From Poseidonibacter ostreae (GTDB lineage: Bacteria; Campylobacterota; Campylobacteria; Campylobacterales; Arcobacteraceae): 64,000 bases of DNA. The notes beneath the pieces are model-generated. The model made no database searches, had not been told where the DNA came from, and worked only from the letters and a program-made list of their open reading frames with translations. The position numbers and the translations under genes are program-made. The stretch spans positions 56,678 through 120,677 of the forward strand of contig NZ_WFKI01000003.1 in assembly GCF_009208055.1 (NCBI RefSeq), given 5' to 3'. This document shows, one piece after another, positions 25,536 to 34,372 of the stretch (its first letter is position 1; each line of letters starts with the position of its first letter).

Positions 25536-26498
25536 ATGGATTTTAAGCAAATAGTTAAAGATCTTCTGTTAACAGAAGCTAAGGAATTAGAAAAAGCAGC
25601 GCAGAAGATATCTTTCGATATAGAAAAAGCTATTGATTTAATCACAAAGTCTAAAGGTAAACTAATTATTACAGGTGTTGGTAAATCAGGACTTGTAGGA
25701 ACAAAAATTGCTGCAACACTTGCAAGTACTGGTACTAGTTCTTTTTTCCTTCATCCTACTGAAGCCATGCATGGTGATTTAGGTATGATAGGAAAAGAAG
25801 ATATTGTTCTTGGTATTTCATATTCAGGGGAGAGTGAAGAATTAGTTCAAATTCTTCCTCATCTTAAAAGATTTAATATTCCATTAATTGCAATGGCAAG
25901 AAATGAAAACTCTACATTAGCAAAATATTCAGATGTATTTATTAATATAAATGTTGAAAAAGAAGGTTGTCCTTTAGATGTTGCTCCAATGTCATCAACA
26001 ACTCTTACAATGGCAATGGGTGATGCCTTAGCTGTTTGTTTAATGAAAAAAAGAGATTTCCAAAAGAAAGATTTTGCATCATTCCACCCAGGTGGAAGTT
26101 TAGGGAAACAACTATTTATTAAAGTAGATGACTTACTAAGACGGGAGAATCTTCCTATCGTTTCACGTGAAACAAAACTTAAAGATGCCATTTTACAAAT
26201 GAGTGAAGGTAGACTTGGAAGTGTAATCATTACAGATGAAGAGAATAAAGTTGTTGGATTATTAAGTGATGGAGATTTAAGAAGAGCGTTAATGAATAAA
26301 GACTTTACAATTGATTGTAAAGTAGAAACATTAGCTTCAAAAAACCCTAAGATGTTAAAAAACAAAGACTTATTAGCAAGTGATGCCTTACAAGTAATAG
26401 AAGATTATAAAATACAATTATTGATTGTAACAGATGAAGAAGACAAATTAATTGGCGTTCTTCATATACATGACTTAATAGAAGCTGGTATAAAATGA
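25536..26498 (+). CDS. kdsD: D-arabinose-5-phosphate isomerase KdsD (KpsF/GutQ family)
   Basis: This enzyme makes arabinose 5-phosphate from ribulose 5-phosphate, the first committed step toward KDO for lipopolysaccharide. The 320-residue protein has a SIS domain (residues 35-190; GVGKSGLVGTKIAATLASTGT and HPTEAMHGDLGMI) followed by two CBS domains (residues about 205-320). It begins 9 bases after rnj and overlaps rluB by 4 bases. Confidence 0.93.
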   Translation: MDFKQIVKDLLLTEAKELEKAAQKISFDIEKAIDLITKSKGKLIITGVGKSGLVGTKIAATLASTGTSSFFLHPTEAMHGDLGMIGKEDIVLGISYSGESEELVQILPHLKRFNIPLIAMARNENSTLAKYSDVFININVEKEGCPLDVAPMSSTTLTMAMGDALAVCLMKKRDFQKKDFASFHPGGSLGKQLFIKVDDLLRRENLPIVSRETKLKDAILQMSEGRLGSVIITDEENKVVGLLSDGDLRRALMNKDFTIDCKVETLASKNPKMLKNKDLLASDALQVIEDYKIQLLIVTDEEDKLIGVLHIHDLIEAGIK

Positions 26499-27298
26499 AA
26501 CACGAAGAAGAATTAGAAGAGACTAGATTAAATAAATTCTTATCTCATAATAGTAAATACTCAAGAAGAGAAGCTGATAGATTAATAGAAGAGGGTAAAG
26601 TAAAAGTTAATGGTAAAGTTGTTGATAACTTAGCAACTAAAGTTACTATTAATGATGAAGTACATATCAATAAAACTTTAATCAAAGAAGATAAAAATAA
26701 AATGCCTACGGTTATTATTTATAATAAACCAAAGGGTGAAATAGTATCTAAAAAAGACCCTCAAGGTCGAAAAACTATTTATGATTCATTAGATAAAAGA
26801 TATCAACACTTTATGTCTGTTGGACGTTTAGATTATGCTAGTGAAGGTTTATTACTATTATCAGATTCTGTTAAAATTGTTGATGCATTAATGCACTCAA
26901 ATTTAGAAAGAAAGTATAAGTTAAAAGTAAATGGAACTATTGGACCAAAAGTTGAATCTGCAATGATGCAAGGTTTAGAGCTTGAAGATGCAACAGATGG
27001 AGCATTTAAAACAAGTAAAATTAAATCTATGACATTTGCACCTTTTATAGGTTATAGTATTCAATCAAACAATGAAAACTTTTCTAAAATAAAAGTAGCA
27101 ATTGTTGAAGGTAAAAACAGAGAATTAAGAAGATTCTTTGCTCACTTTGGACTTGATATTATGGATCTTAAAAGATATGAATTTGGTGGAATTTCACTAA
27201 ATAATTTACCTACAGGTAAAAGTAGATTTCTTTCAAAAGAAGAGTATAGAAACTTAAGAAGCTTTTTAAATGAAAGTGAAGATGACAGATCTTTCTAA
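26495..27298 (+). CDS. rluB: RsuA/RluB-family pseudouridine synthase
   Basis: The 267-residue enzyme converts a specific uridine of rRNA into pseudouridine. An N-terminal S4 RNA-binding domain (LNKFLSHNSKYSRREADRLIEEGKVKVNG) precedes the catalytic domain with the nucleophile Asp in VGRLDYASEGLLLL and the motif GKNRELRRFFAHFGL. RluB (23S U2605) is the likely member from the context with rsmA and rnj, though RsuA, RluE and RluF are close relatives. It overlaps the genes on both sides. Confidence 0.85.
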   Translation: MKHEEELEETRLNKFLSHNSKYSRREADRLIEEGKVKVNGKVVDNLATKVTINDEVHINKTLIKEDKNKMPTVIIYNKPKGEIVSKKDPQGRKTIYDSLDKRYQHFMSVGRLDYASEGLLLLSDSVKIVDALMHSNLERKYKLKVNGTIGPKVESAMMQGLELEDATDGAFKTSKIKSMTFAPFIGYSIQSNNENFSKIKVAIVEGKNRELRRFFAHFGLDIMDLKRYEFGGISLNNLPTGKSRFLSKEEYRNLRSFLNESEDDRSF

Positions 27299-28469
27299 CA
27301 AACTTAGACCAACAAATTTAGATAACTTTGTTGGTCAATCCCATATAATCTCAAAAGACAAAGCCCTTTATAAACTTATCAAACAAAAAGATATTCCACA
27401 TCTATTTTTTTATGGAAAACCTGGAACTGGAAAAACTACCCTAGCTAAGATTATTGCTAAAGAAATAAATACAGATTATTACTATTTTAATGCTACTAGT
27501 ATTAAAGTTGAAGATTTACGTAAAGTATTTGAAAGATACAAAAATGCTTTAATTAAACCTTTAATCTTTATTGATGAAGTTCATAGGCTATCAAAAAACC
27601 AACAAGAAGTATTACTTCCAATAATGGAAAATTATGATGCTACCATTATAGGAGCTAGTACTGAAAATCCTTTTTTCACTTTAACAAATGCAATTCGTTC
27701 TAGGTCTTTTCTTTATGAATTTAAAGCTTTTACAAAAGAAGAAATGCAAAAAATTCTATGCATTGCTTTAAATGATGTTGATGCAAATATTACTCAAGAA
27801 GCTAAAGAGCATTTAATACATTCAAGCTCAGGAGATGCAAGAGCTATGCTTACACTTTTAAATTTTGCATATAAAGTATCAAAAGATATTGATATTACTT
27901 TAGTAAAAGAGTTAAGAGAGAATGTAATAGGGGATGGAGTTTCTTCATCAGATACACACTATGATTTAGCAAGTGCAATGATTAAATCTATTCGTGGATC
28001 AAATGTTGATGCAGCCTTATATTATATGAGTAGATTAATAAACGCAGGAGAGAGTGTAGATTTTATCACTAGACGATTAGTAATTTTTGCAAGCGAAGAT
28101 ATTGGAAATGCAAATCCTCATGCTTTTAATTTAAGTGTAAATACAATGACTGCTTGTAATAAAATAGGCTATCCAGAATCTAGAATCATGTTAGCTCAAT
28201 GTATAATTTATCTTACATCAAGTCCAAAATCTAACAGTGCTTATAAAGCTATCAATAAAGCTCTACAAGACATAAAAGATGGTGAACTACTCAATATACC
28301 AAAACATCTTGATTCGCAGCATATAGGCTATTTATATCCTCATGATTTTGGTGGATATGTTAAACAAGAGTATTTAGAAAAAGATTTAAAATTTTATGAG
28401 AGTAAAAATATAGGCTATGAAAAAACTTTAAATGATTGGCTTAAAAAAATCAAACACAAGGATTCATAA
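27270..28469 (+). CDS. rarA: Replication-associated recombination protein RarA (MgsA) AAA+ ATPase
   Basis: RarA is a AAA+ clamp-loader-like ATPase that acts at stalled replication forks. The 399-residue protein has LRPTNLDNFVGQSHII, Walker A GKPGTGKTTLAK, Walker B FIDEVHRLSKNQQE, sensor 1 GASTENPFF, and the C-terminal MgsA region with ASEDIGNANP and the tetramerisation domain. The ATG at 27270 overlaps rluB by 29 bases; a second ATG at 27282 gives MTDLSNKLRP and is an equally good or better start, since neither has a strong Shine-Dalgarno sequence. Confidence 0.92.
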   Translation: MKVKMTDLSNKLRPTNLDNFVGQSHIISKDKALYKLIKQKDIPHLFFYGKPGTGKTTLAKIIAKEINTDYYYFNATSIKVEDLRKVFERYKNALIKPLIFIDEVHRLSKNQQEVLLPIMENYDATIIGASTENPFFTLTNAIRSRSFLYEFKAFTKEEMQKILCIALNDVDANITQEAKEHLIHSSSGDARAMLTLLNFAYKVSKDIDITLVKELRENVIGDGVSSSDTHYDLASAMIKSIRGSNVDAALYYMSRLINAGESVDFITRRLVIFASEDIGNANPHAFNLSVNTMTACNKIGYPESRIMLAQCIIYLTSSPKSNSAYKAINKALQDIKDGELLNIPKHLDSQHIGYLYPHDFGGYVKQEYLEKDLKFYESKNIGYEKTLNDWLKKIKHKDS

Positions 28470-28984
28470 TGCAATACTACACTTGGATATTAACTTTTCA
28501 TGTGATGGCTTTTATGTCATGGATGGCAATGCTTTTTTATCAACCAAGACTTTATGTATATCATACAGAGAATAAAGATAAAAAAGATTTTGTTGATGTT
28601 GTAAAAATACAAGAATTAAAGATGTATAAATATATTGGAATTCCAGCTATGTGGGCTGCAATTATTAGTGGAGCTGTAATGCTTTATTTAAATCCATATT
28701 TATTATCAGGCCAAGCTGGAGGATGGATGCATGCAAAACTATTTTTTGCTTTACTTCTTGTAATCTATTCTTATTCATTAGGCTATTATAGAAAGAAACT
28801 AGAAAGAGATGACTATGAAAGAAGTGGAAGTTTTTTTAGAGCATATAATGAAGTTCCAACAATTCTATCACTATTAATAGTTGGATATGTAATTACAAAA
28901 ACTTTTTCAATATCATTTACACTAATTACATTAGTTGTAGGTTCATATATAGTATATAAAGTTTTTAAACAGAAAGAGAAATAA
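28469..28984 (+). CDS. hemJ: Protoporphyrinogen oxidase HemJ
   Basis: HemJ oxidises protoporphyrinogen IX to protoporphyrin IX in the inner membrane during haem synthesis. The 171-residue protein has four to five transmembrane helices and the family pattern: ILTFHVMAFMSWMAMLFYQPRLYVYH with the conserved His near residue 10, and WMHAKLFFALLLVIYSYSLGYYRKKL in the middle. It shares one base with the rarA stop and one with the phoH start, so it is firmly within the operon. Confidence 0.9.
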   Translation: MQYYTWILTFHVMAFMSWMAMLFYQPRLYVYHTENKDKKDFVDVVKIQELKMYKYIGIPAMWAAIISGAVMLYLNPYLLSGQAGGWMHAKLFFALLLVIYSYSLGYYRKKLERDDYERSGSFFRAYNEVPTILSLLIVGYVITKTFSISFTLITLVVGSYIVYKVFKQKEK

Positions 28985-30387
28985 TGAATTTTGATAAATA
29001 CTATGTCCTTGACACAAATATATTACTAGAAGATGCAACAAATATTTTTAAACTATCACAAGACAGTAAGAATTTAATCATTCTTCCTGAAACAGTTTTA
29101 GATGAAATTGATAGTAAAAAATCTGGTTTTGATGAGATAAATTTTCAAGCAAGAGAGTTTGCTAGAATATTAGAAAACTCTGAAATAAAAAGTTCTTTAA
29201 AAAAAGAAAACTACAAAATAATTAGACTTGAAATAAAAACTTCACAAAGTGCAATTATAGATATTATCTCAAAAGATGAATATGATATAAATACAAAAAA
29301 TGTTTCTTTAAATATTATCAATGATAGAAAAATTCTTGAGATTGCAGATTTTTCAAAAGTATATTATAAAAAAGAGATAGAGTTTTTGTCTTTAGACATA
29401 ATGGCAAGAACAAGAGCAGTATCACTTGATATAAAAACACAATCACTTCTTGGATCAAATAAAGATGACTTCAACTACGAGTTTATCAAAGATGTTGAGA
29501 TAAATTTTGAAGACTTAGAAGATTTTGATAATAAAGATATAGCAATATTTGATAAAGAGTATAAACCTTATAATTATTCATACTGTTTTAAAGTAAAAGA
29601 TTCAGATCAAGTAATATTAGCAAATATTCAAAATAAAAGAATCAAAGTTTTAGATGAAACGGAGATAAGAAATCAAATAATAACACCATTAAATAAAGAA
29701 CAATTATTCTTTTCAAATGCAATTATCTCTCATATATTTAATGTTTTAATAATTGAAGCAAAAGCTGGTTCAGGAAAAACTCTTCTTGCATTAAGTGGAG
29801 CATTAAAACTTGTAAGACAAAAGAAATATCAAAAAATTATCTATATTAGAAACTCTGTAGAATCATTAGATAAAGGTGAAGATATTGGATATTTACCAGG
29901 ATTTGAAGAAAAATTTAAAATCTATAATCATCCTTTAATGGATAGTTTAGAGTACATAATAAGAAGTGAACATAAAAAAAGAAACTCTAAGAAAAATATT
30001 GAAAATATAAGTGAATTAGATGATAGTGAAGTAACAGCAAGAGTTGAACAAATGATTCAAAACTATAGTATAGAAACTATGTGGGTTGGAGAAATGAGAG
30101 GAAGAACAATTTCTAATTCATTTATCATAATAGATGAAGCACAAAACATGTCCAATAAAACAATGCAAATGGTATTGTCAAGAATAGATAATACATCAAA
30201 AGTTGTAATACTAGGTTCAAATAAGCAAATAGATAACTTCTATGTAAATAAATATACAAACTCACTAACAACACTGTTAAAATCTACAAAAAACGAAAGT
30301 ACTTTAGTAAATACATTCGCAATAAAATTACAGAAAGTATTAAGAGGTCCTATTACAGAATGGGCTGAATTAATATTTTCTAAATAA
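28984..30387 (+). CDS. PIN domain-PhoH ATPase fusion (PhoH2/YlaK type)
   Basis: The 467-residue protein joins an N-terminal PIN RNase domain (residues 1-140; YYVLDTNILLED, VLDEID, DRKILEIA with the acidic metal ligands) to a C-terminal PhoH-like ATPase (from about residue 230; Walker A EAKAGSGKTLLAL, Walker B FIIIDEAQNMS, and LGSNKQID). Such PIN-PhoH proteins are thought to be ATP-driven RNA helicase-nucleases. It is the last gene of the rsmA run and is followed by an A/T-rich hairpin. The cellular targets are not known. Confidence 0.9.
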   Translation: MNFDKYYVLDTNILLEDATNIFKLSQDSKNLIILPETVLDEIDSKKSGFDEINFQAREFARILENSEIKSSLKKENYKIIRLEIKTSQSAIIDIISKDEYDINTKNVSLNIINDRKILEIADFSKVYYKKEIEFLSLDIMARTRAVSLDIKTQSLLGSNKDDFNYEFIKDVEINFEDLEDFDNKDIAIFDKEYKPYNYSYCFKVKDSDQVILANIQNKRIKVLDETEIRNQIITPLNKEQLFFSNAIISHIFNVLIIEAKAGSGKTLLALSGALKLVRQKKYQKIIYIRNSVESLDKGEDIGYLPGFEEKFKIYNHPLMDSLEYIIRSEHKKRNSKKNIENISELDDSEVTARVEQMIQNYSIETMWVGEMRGRTISNSFIIIDEAQNMSNKTMQMVLSRIDNTSKVVILGSNKQIDNFYVNKYTNSLTTLLKSTKNESTLVNTFAIKLQKVLRGPITEWAELIFSK

Positions 30388-30396
30388 CTCTATACG

Positions 30397-30432
30397 CATA
30401 TAATTACATATAAAATAATATGTAATTATATG
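30397..30432 (+). terminator. A/T-rich hairpin after the PhoH gene
   Basis: A perfect 15-bp inverted repeat (30397-30411 with 30418-30432) with a 6-base loop starts 9 bases after the PhoH stop. There is no G/C core and only a short T tail, so termination is plausible but not sure. Confidence 0.45.
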
Positions 30433-30518
30433 TTTGATCTCTATTAATAGCAAAATAAACTAATCAAATTTTTACAAAAAATATAATTTCTTCTACTAAA
30501 ATATTTTTATTTTTGTGT

Positions 30519-30543
30519 TATAATACATATACTAATACGTATA
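30519..30543 (+). promoter_or_regulatory. Promoter and palindromic operator of the antitoxin-like/sdhAB operon
   Basis: TATAAT (30519-30524) is followed by TATAC-N6-GTATA (30528-30543), which contains the perfect palindrome ATACGTAT at 30535-30542. GGAG and the ATG at 30553 come next. An inverted repeat at the transcription start fits autoregulation by the first gene product. Confidence 0.5.
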
Positions 30544-30552
30544 GGAGTTTAA

Positions 30553-30927
30553 ATGGATTTACTACAATACAGATCAAATGAAATGTTTTCTTCAACAGAA
30601 TTAATCAGGAAAAGTAAAATGGTTTTTGATAAAATATCTAAAAAAGAGATTGATAAAGCTGTTATTTTACGAGATGGAAAGCCTAGTTTTATTCTTATGG
30701 ATTTTAAAATGTATGAAGAATTAATATCTGAATACCTAATATTAAAAGAACAGATGAAAAATAAACCAAAATCAAAAATAGAAAAAGAAGAAATAAAAGA
30801 GCAATTTGATGAGATAAATAGTGATGATTTTGAAGATGCACTTGCACAAATTGAACAATTAGATTTAGAAATACAAAAGCAACCCATGACACAAAAAGAT
30901 GAACAATTAAAAGATTTTTGGGAATAA
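30553..30927 (+). CDS. Phd/YefM antitoxin-like protein without adjacent toxin
   Basis: The 124-residue protein has an N-terminal half like Phd/YefM antitoxins (FSSTELIRKSKMVFDKISKKEIDKAVILRDGKPSFILMDFKMYEELI), a DNA-binding dimer fold, followed by a highly acidic and Gln-rich C-terminal tail ending KDFWE. In true toxin-antitoxin pairs a RelE or Doc toxin gene overlaps or follows at once. Here the sdhA-like gene starts 1 base after the stop, and no toxin frame was found on either strand. It may be an orphan antitoxin or a regulator of the sdhAB genes that follow. Confidence 0.75.
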   Translation: MDLLQYRSNEMFSSTELIRKSKMVFDKISKKEIDKAVILRDGKPSFILMDFKMYEELISEYLILKEQMKNKPKSKIEKEEIKEQFDEINSDDFEDALAQIEQLDLEIQKQPMTQKDEQLKDFWE

Positions 30928-30928
30928 C

Positions 30929-32533
30929 ATGTATGATGTATTAATTATTGGCTCAGGAGCTGCAGGACTAAGTGCTGCTTTAAACGCAAAAGAAAATGGA
31001 TCAACAGTTGCCGTTCTTTCAAAGACTTATCCAACACACTCGCAAACTGTACAAGCTCAAGGTGGAATAAATGCAGTTTTATATGAAGATGATGATAGTG
31101 TTGATATACATGTAAATGACACATATACAGCCTCTAGAGGTTTAGCAGATAAAGAGAATATAAACTTCATGTGTAAAAATGCTAAAGAGACTATTTTATG
31201 GCTTGATAAAGTTGGAGTACCTTTCACAAAAAATGAAAATAGCAATATTGCTCAAAGAAAATTTGGAGGTACGAAGAAAATTCGAACATGTTATTCAAGT
31301 GATTATACAGGTTTGAAAATTGTTCATACTTTATTTGACCAGTGTATTAAGAATGATATAGAATTTATTAATGAACATATCTTATTAGACTTTATAATTG
31401 AAAACGATATATGTGCTGGAGTAATTGCTCTTGACATTATTAGTGGTGTGGTAAAAGAATTCAAAGCCAAAAGTACCATAATAGCCAGTGGTGGTTATGC
31501 TGGGATTTACACAAACTTTACTACAAATTCATTTTCTAATACAGCCGATGGCTTAGCAGTATCATTAAATGCTAATGTTAACTTGTCAAATATTGAGTTT
31601 GTTCAATTTCATCCAACTGCCTTAGTTAATAGTAATATTTTAGTAAGTGAAAGTGCCAGAGGAGAGGGTGGATATTTATTAAATCAAGATGGACAACGAT
31701 TTATAGATGAGCTAAAACCAAGAGACGAAGTAGCACGTGCTATTTATGAAAAAATTAAAGCTAATGAAAAAGTATACTTAGACTTAAGACATTTAGGACT
31801 TGAAAAAATAAATGAAGTAATGCCACAAGAAAAAAGATTAGCTTTAGAATTCTCTGGAATAAAAATTGAAGAAGAACTTTTACCTATAAATCCAGCAGCT
31901 CATTATTCAATGGGTGGAGTAAAAACTGATATAAACACAAATACTAATATAAACTCTTTATATGCATGTGGTGAAGTTGCACAAACTTCTATACATGGAG
32001 CAAATAGGCTAGGTGGCAATTCACTACTTGAAATAGTTACTTTTGGAAAAGTTGCAGGAATAAATGCATCAAAAAATGCTAAAGAAATAAAGAGTTTAGA
32101 AGATATTGAAAGCAAAGAATTATCAAAACAAATACAATATATAAAAGAGATATATTCATATCCAAATGAAATAAACTTTTATGAAAGTAAAGAGTATTTA
32201 GGGAAACTATTTTTTGATAATGTAGGACTATTTAGAAATAAAAAAAATCTTGAGTTTGCAATAAAAGAGTTAGAGATAATTAAAAGTAAAATTCCTAAGA
32301 TGGGAGTTCTAGATAAATCTAATGAGTACAATAAAAACTTAGTTGAATTTTTAGAGTTTATAAATATGATAGAAATTGCTGAAGTAATTGCCAAAACTGC
32401 ACTAAATAGAGAAGAGAGTCGAGGTGCTCATTATAGAAATGATTATCCAGAAGAATCAAAATCTTATCAAAAAAATTCTCTAATAAAAAAGATTGATAAT
32501 AACTTAGTTTTATCTTTTGAGGATGTATCATGA
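30929..32533 (+). CDS. Succinate dehydrogenase/fumarate reductase-type flavoprotein
   Basis: The 534-residue protein has an FAD-binding GSGAAGLSAALNA at residues 8-20 and the catalytic motifs of the SdhA/FrdA/NadB family: FVQFHPTAL, SESARGEGGYLLN, PAAHYSMGGVKT and GANRLGGNSLLEIVTFG. The His that binds FAD covalently in SdhA and FrdA (T-R-S-H-T) is Gln39 here (T-H-S-Q-T), so FAD is probably not covalently bound. There is no Tat or Sec signal, so it is cytoplasmic. The overlapping gene encodes an SdhB-like protein, but no membrane-anchor gene follows. Succinate/fumarate activity is likely; the electron partner is unknown. Confidence 0.82.
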   Translation: MYDVLIIGSGAAGLSAALNAKENGSTVAVLSKTYPTHSQTVQAQGGINAVLYEDDDSVDIHVNDTYTASRGLADKENINFMCKNAKETILWLDKVGVPFTKNENSNIAQRKFGGTKKIRTCYSSDYTGLKIVHTLFDQCIKNDIEFINEHILLDFIIENDICAGVIALDIISGVVKEFKAKSTIIASGGYAGIYTNFTTNSFSNTADGLAVSLNANVNLSNIEFVQFHPTALVNSNILVSESARGEGGYLLNQDGQRFIDELKPRDEVARAIYEKIKANEKVYLDLRHLGLEKINEVMPQEKRLALEFSGIKIEEELLPINPAAHYSMGGVKTDINTNTNINSLYACGEVAQTSIHGANRLGGNSLLEIVTFGKVAGINASKNAKEIKSLEDIESKELSKQIQYIKEIYSYPNEINFYESKEYLGKLFFDNVGLFRNKKNLEFAIKELEIIKSKIPKMGVLDKSNEYNKNLVEFLEFINMIEIAEVIAKTALNREESRGAHYRNDYPEESKSYQKNSLIKKIDNNLVLSFEDVS

Positions 32534-33264
32534 ATATAAATATAAAAAGATTTAGTAAACAAAATAATCAAAACGCTATTGATACTTTTACTACAAGTAA
32601 AACAAATCTCTTACAAGCCCTTACTGAAATAAAAGCTATAAGTGATGCAAGTTTAACTTTTAGATGTGGTTGTAAAAGTGGTGTTTGTGGTTCATGTGCC
32701 GTTAGGGTAAATGGGGTAGAACAACTTGCTTGTAAAACTGTAATAAATGAAAATGATTTAATTGAACCTTTAAAAAATAGAGCAGTTATAAAAGATTTAG
32801 TTATAGATGTTTCACATGAAACATTGTTAATAAAAAACTCTAAAGCTTTTCTTCAAACAAATAGTGAAATTAAAATATCAGAAAACGATGTAAAATTAAT
32901 TGATACTCAAAGTAACTGTATTCTTTGTAATGCATGTTATAGTTCTTGTCCTGTTTATGAAGTAAATAAAGAGTTTCTAGGACCCTTCGCACTAACAAGA
33001 GCATTAAGATATGTAAATGATAAAAAAGTGCTTGATAGCTCTTCTATAATCGATTCAATACAAGATAAAGGAATATGGGATTGTACTTTATGTTCTGCAT
33101 GTACTTTTGTATGTCCTCAAGGAATTGATCCAAAAGCTGATATATTACAATTACAGAATATATCTGTACAAAAAGGTTATGAAAATCCTAACTTTGCTAA
33201 TTTTGATTCTGGTATGGATTTTGGAATGCAAGATATGGGTTTTGATCCAAATGGAGGATTTTAA
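32530..33264 (+). CDS. SdhB/FrdB-type iron-sulfur subunit
   Basis: The 244-residue protein overlaps the flavoprotein gene by 4 bases. The N-terminal plant-type ferredoxin domain holds a [2Fe-2S] site (FRCGCKSGVCGSC ... LACKT, residues about 48-75), and the C-terminal half holds two Cys clusters for [4Fe-4S] and [3Fe-4S] or [4Fe-4S] centres (CILCNACYSSCPVY and CTLCSACTFVCPQG). The last 20 residues are a Gly/Met/Phe/Asp-rich tail. It should carry electrons to or from the flavoprotein. A convergent hairpin follows directly and no SdhC, SdhD or SdhE gene is present. Confidence 0.88.
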   Translation: MNINIKRFSKQNNQNAIDTFTTSKTNLLQALTEIKAISDASLTFRCGCKSGVCGSCAVRVNGVEQLACKTVINENDLIEPLKNRAVIKDLVIDVSHETLLIKNSKAFLQTNSEIKISENDVKLIDTQSNCILCNACYSSCPVYEVNKEFLGPFALTRALRYVNDKKVLDSSSIIDSIQDKGIWDCTLCSACTFVCPQGIDPKADILQLQNISVQKGYENPNFANFDSGMDFGMQDMGFDPNGGF

Positions 33265-33290
33265 TTAAGAGCTTAAAGGCTCTTAATTAA
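33261..33290. terminator. Bidirectional hairpin between sdhB-like and dctP genes
   Basis: A perfect 12-bp inverted repeat (33261-33272 with 33279-33290) begins at the sdhB-like stop codon and lies 15 bases from the end of the convergent dctP gene. A/T-rich ends flank a GAGC/GCTC core. Confidence 0.65.
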
Positions 33291-33304
33291 ATGTAGTATA
33301 AATA

Positions 33305-34372
33305 TTACAGATTATCTTTTAAGTATAAATAATCTGACATTTTAGTCCACTCTCTAGCTTTTTTCATATAAGCTTCTTGTGAATCCAAAACTTCTTTTAA
33401 TACAGGACTTTTATTTCCAAGTTCAACTCTTAACTCATTATTTGCTTTTTTCATTGCATTCATTACAGGAGTTGGGAAAGTTTTAATTTTAATATTTGGC
33501 TGTTCTTTTTTCATTTTATCCCAAGCTTGAGCACTCATATCATAATGTTGAATATACATATCATAAGCAGATACTCTCATTGCTACAATCATAACTTGTT
33601 GTAAATCTTTTGGTAATTTATTAAACTTCTTTTCATTAATTAAAAACTGCATTTCAGAAGCTGGTTCATGCCATCCTGTGTAATAAAATGGTGCAATTTT
33701 ATGGAATCCCATTTTAATATCCATTGCAGGTCCAACCCATTCTAAAGCATCAATAGTATTTCGCTCTAAAGTTGTATAAAGTTCACCAGGAGCAATATTT
33801 GTAACTTTAACTCCAAGTTTTGCCATAATTTCACCTGCAAATCCTGGGATTCTCATTCTTAAACCTTTTAGGTCGTCAAGTGTTTTGATTTCATTTCTAA
33901 ACCATCCACCCATTTGAACACCAGTACTTCCACCAGGGAAAGATAAAACTCCATGTTTAGAATAAACTTTTTTCATTAACTCCATTCCCCCACCATGATA
34001 AAACCATGCATATTGTTCAGGTGCAGTTAATCCAAAAGGCATAGATGTAAAAGGTAAAGTATCAATATCTTTACCTTTCCAATAATACGATGCACTGTGA
34101 CCCATGTCATACTGTCCACCTTTTACCATATCAAGAATTCCTAAAGGAGCTTTATGTTTATTAGAAGTATCTACTCTAATTTTTAATCTACCATTTGACA
34201 TCTCTTCTGCAAGTCTTGCCATATTTGTAGCAGAGTCAATTAAAGGTGTTGTAGATTTTCCCCAAGTTGTTGCCATTTTTAATTTATATACTTTCTCTTT
34301 TGCATTAAGACTCATGCTCATTGCAATCAAAAGAACAGAAGTAACTCCAAGTTTACCAATCATTTTTTTCAT
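33305..34372 (-). CDS. TRAP transporter substrate-binding protein (DctP family)
   Basis: The 355-residue periplasmic protein has a signal peptide (residues 1-24, ending SLNA) and the DctP pattern: YKLKMATTWGKSTT, FPGGSTGVQMGGWFRNEIKTLDDLKGLRMRIPGF, and TTLERNTIDALEWVGP, with the Arg in RMRIPG that binds the ligand carboxylate. The WVGP form resembles TakP-like binders of 2-oxo acids or lactate. The gene overlaps bluB by 4 bases. No TRAP membrane subunits (DctQ, DctM) are in the window, so the permease is encoded elsewhere. Confidence 0.88.
   Translation of the reverse strand: MKKMIGKLGVTSVLLIAMSMSLNAKEKVYKLKMATTWGKSTTPLIDSATNMARLAEEMSNGRLKIRVDTSNKHKAPLGILDMVKGGQYDMGHSASYYWKGKDIDTLPFTSMPFGLTAPEQYAWFYHGGGMELMKKVYSKHGVLSFPGGSTGVQMGGWFRNEIKTLDDLKGLRMRIPGFAGEIMAKLGVKVTNIAPGELYTTLERNTIDALEWVGPAMDIKMGFHKIAPFYYTGWHEPASEMQFLINEKKFNKLPKDLQQVMIVAMRVSAYDMYIQHYDMSAQAWDKMKKEQPNIKIKTFPTPVMNAMKKANNELRVELGNKSPVLKEVLDSQEAYMKKAREWTKMSDYLYLKDNL

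Noticed and set aside
30549..30892. Antisense frames over the Phd/YefM-like gene as a possible toxin
   Set aside because: They are Ser/Phe/Ile-rich shadows without toxin motifs or ribosome binding sites.
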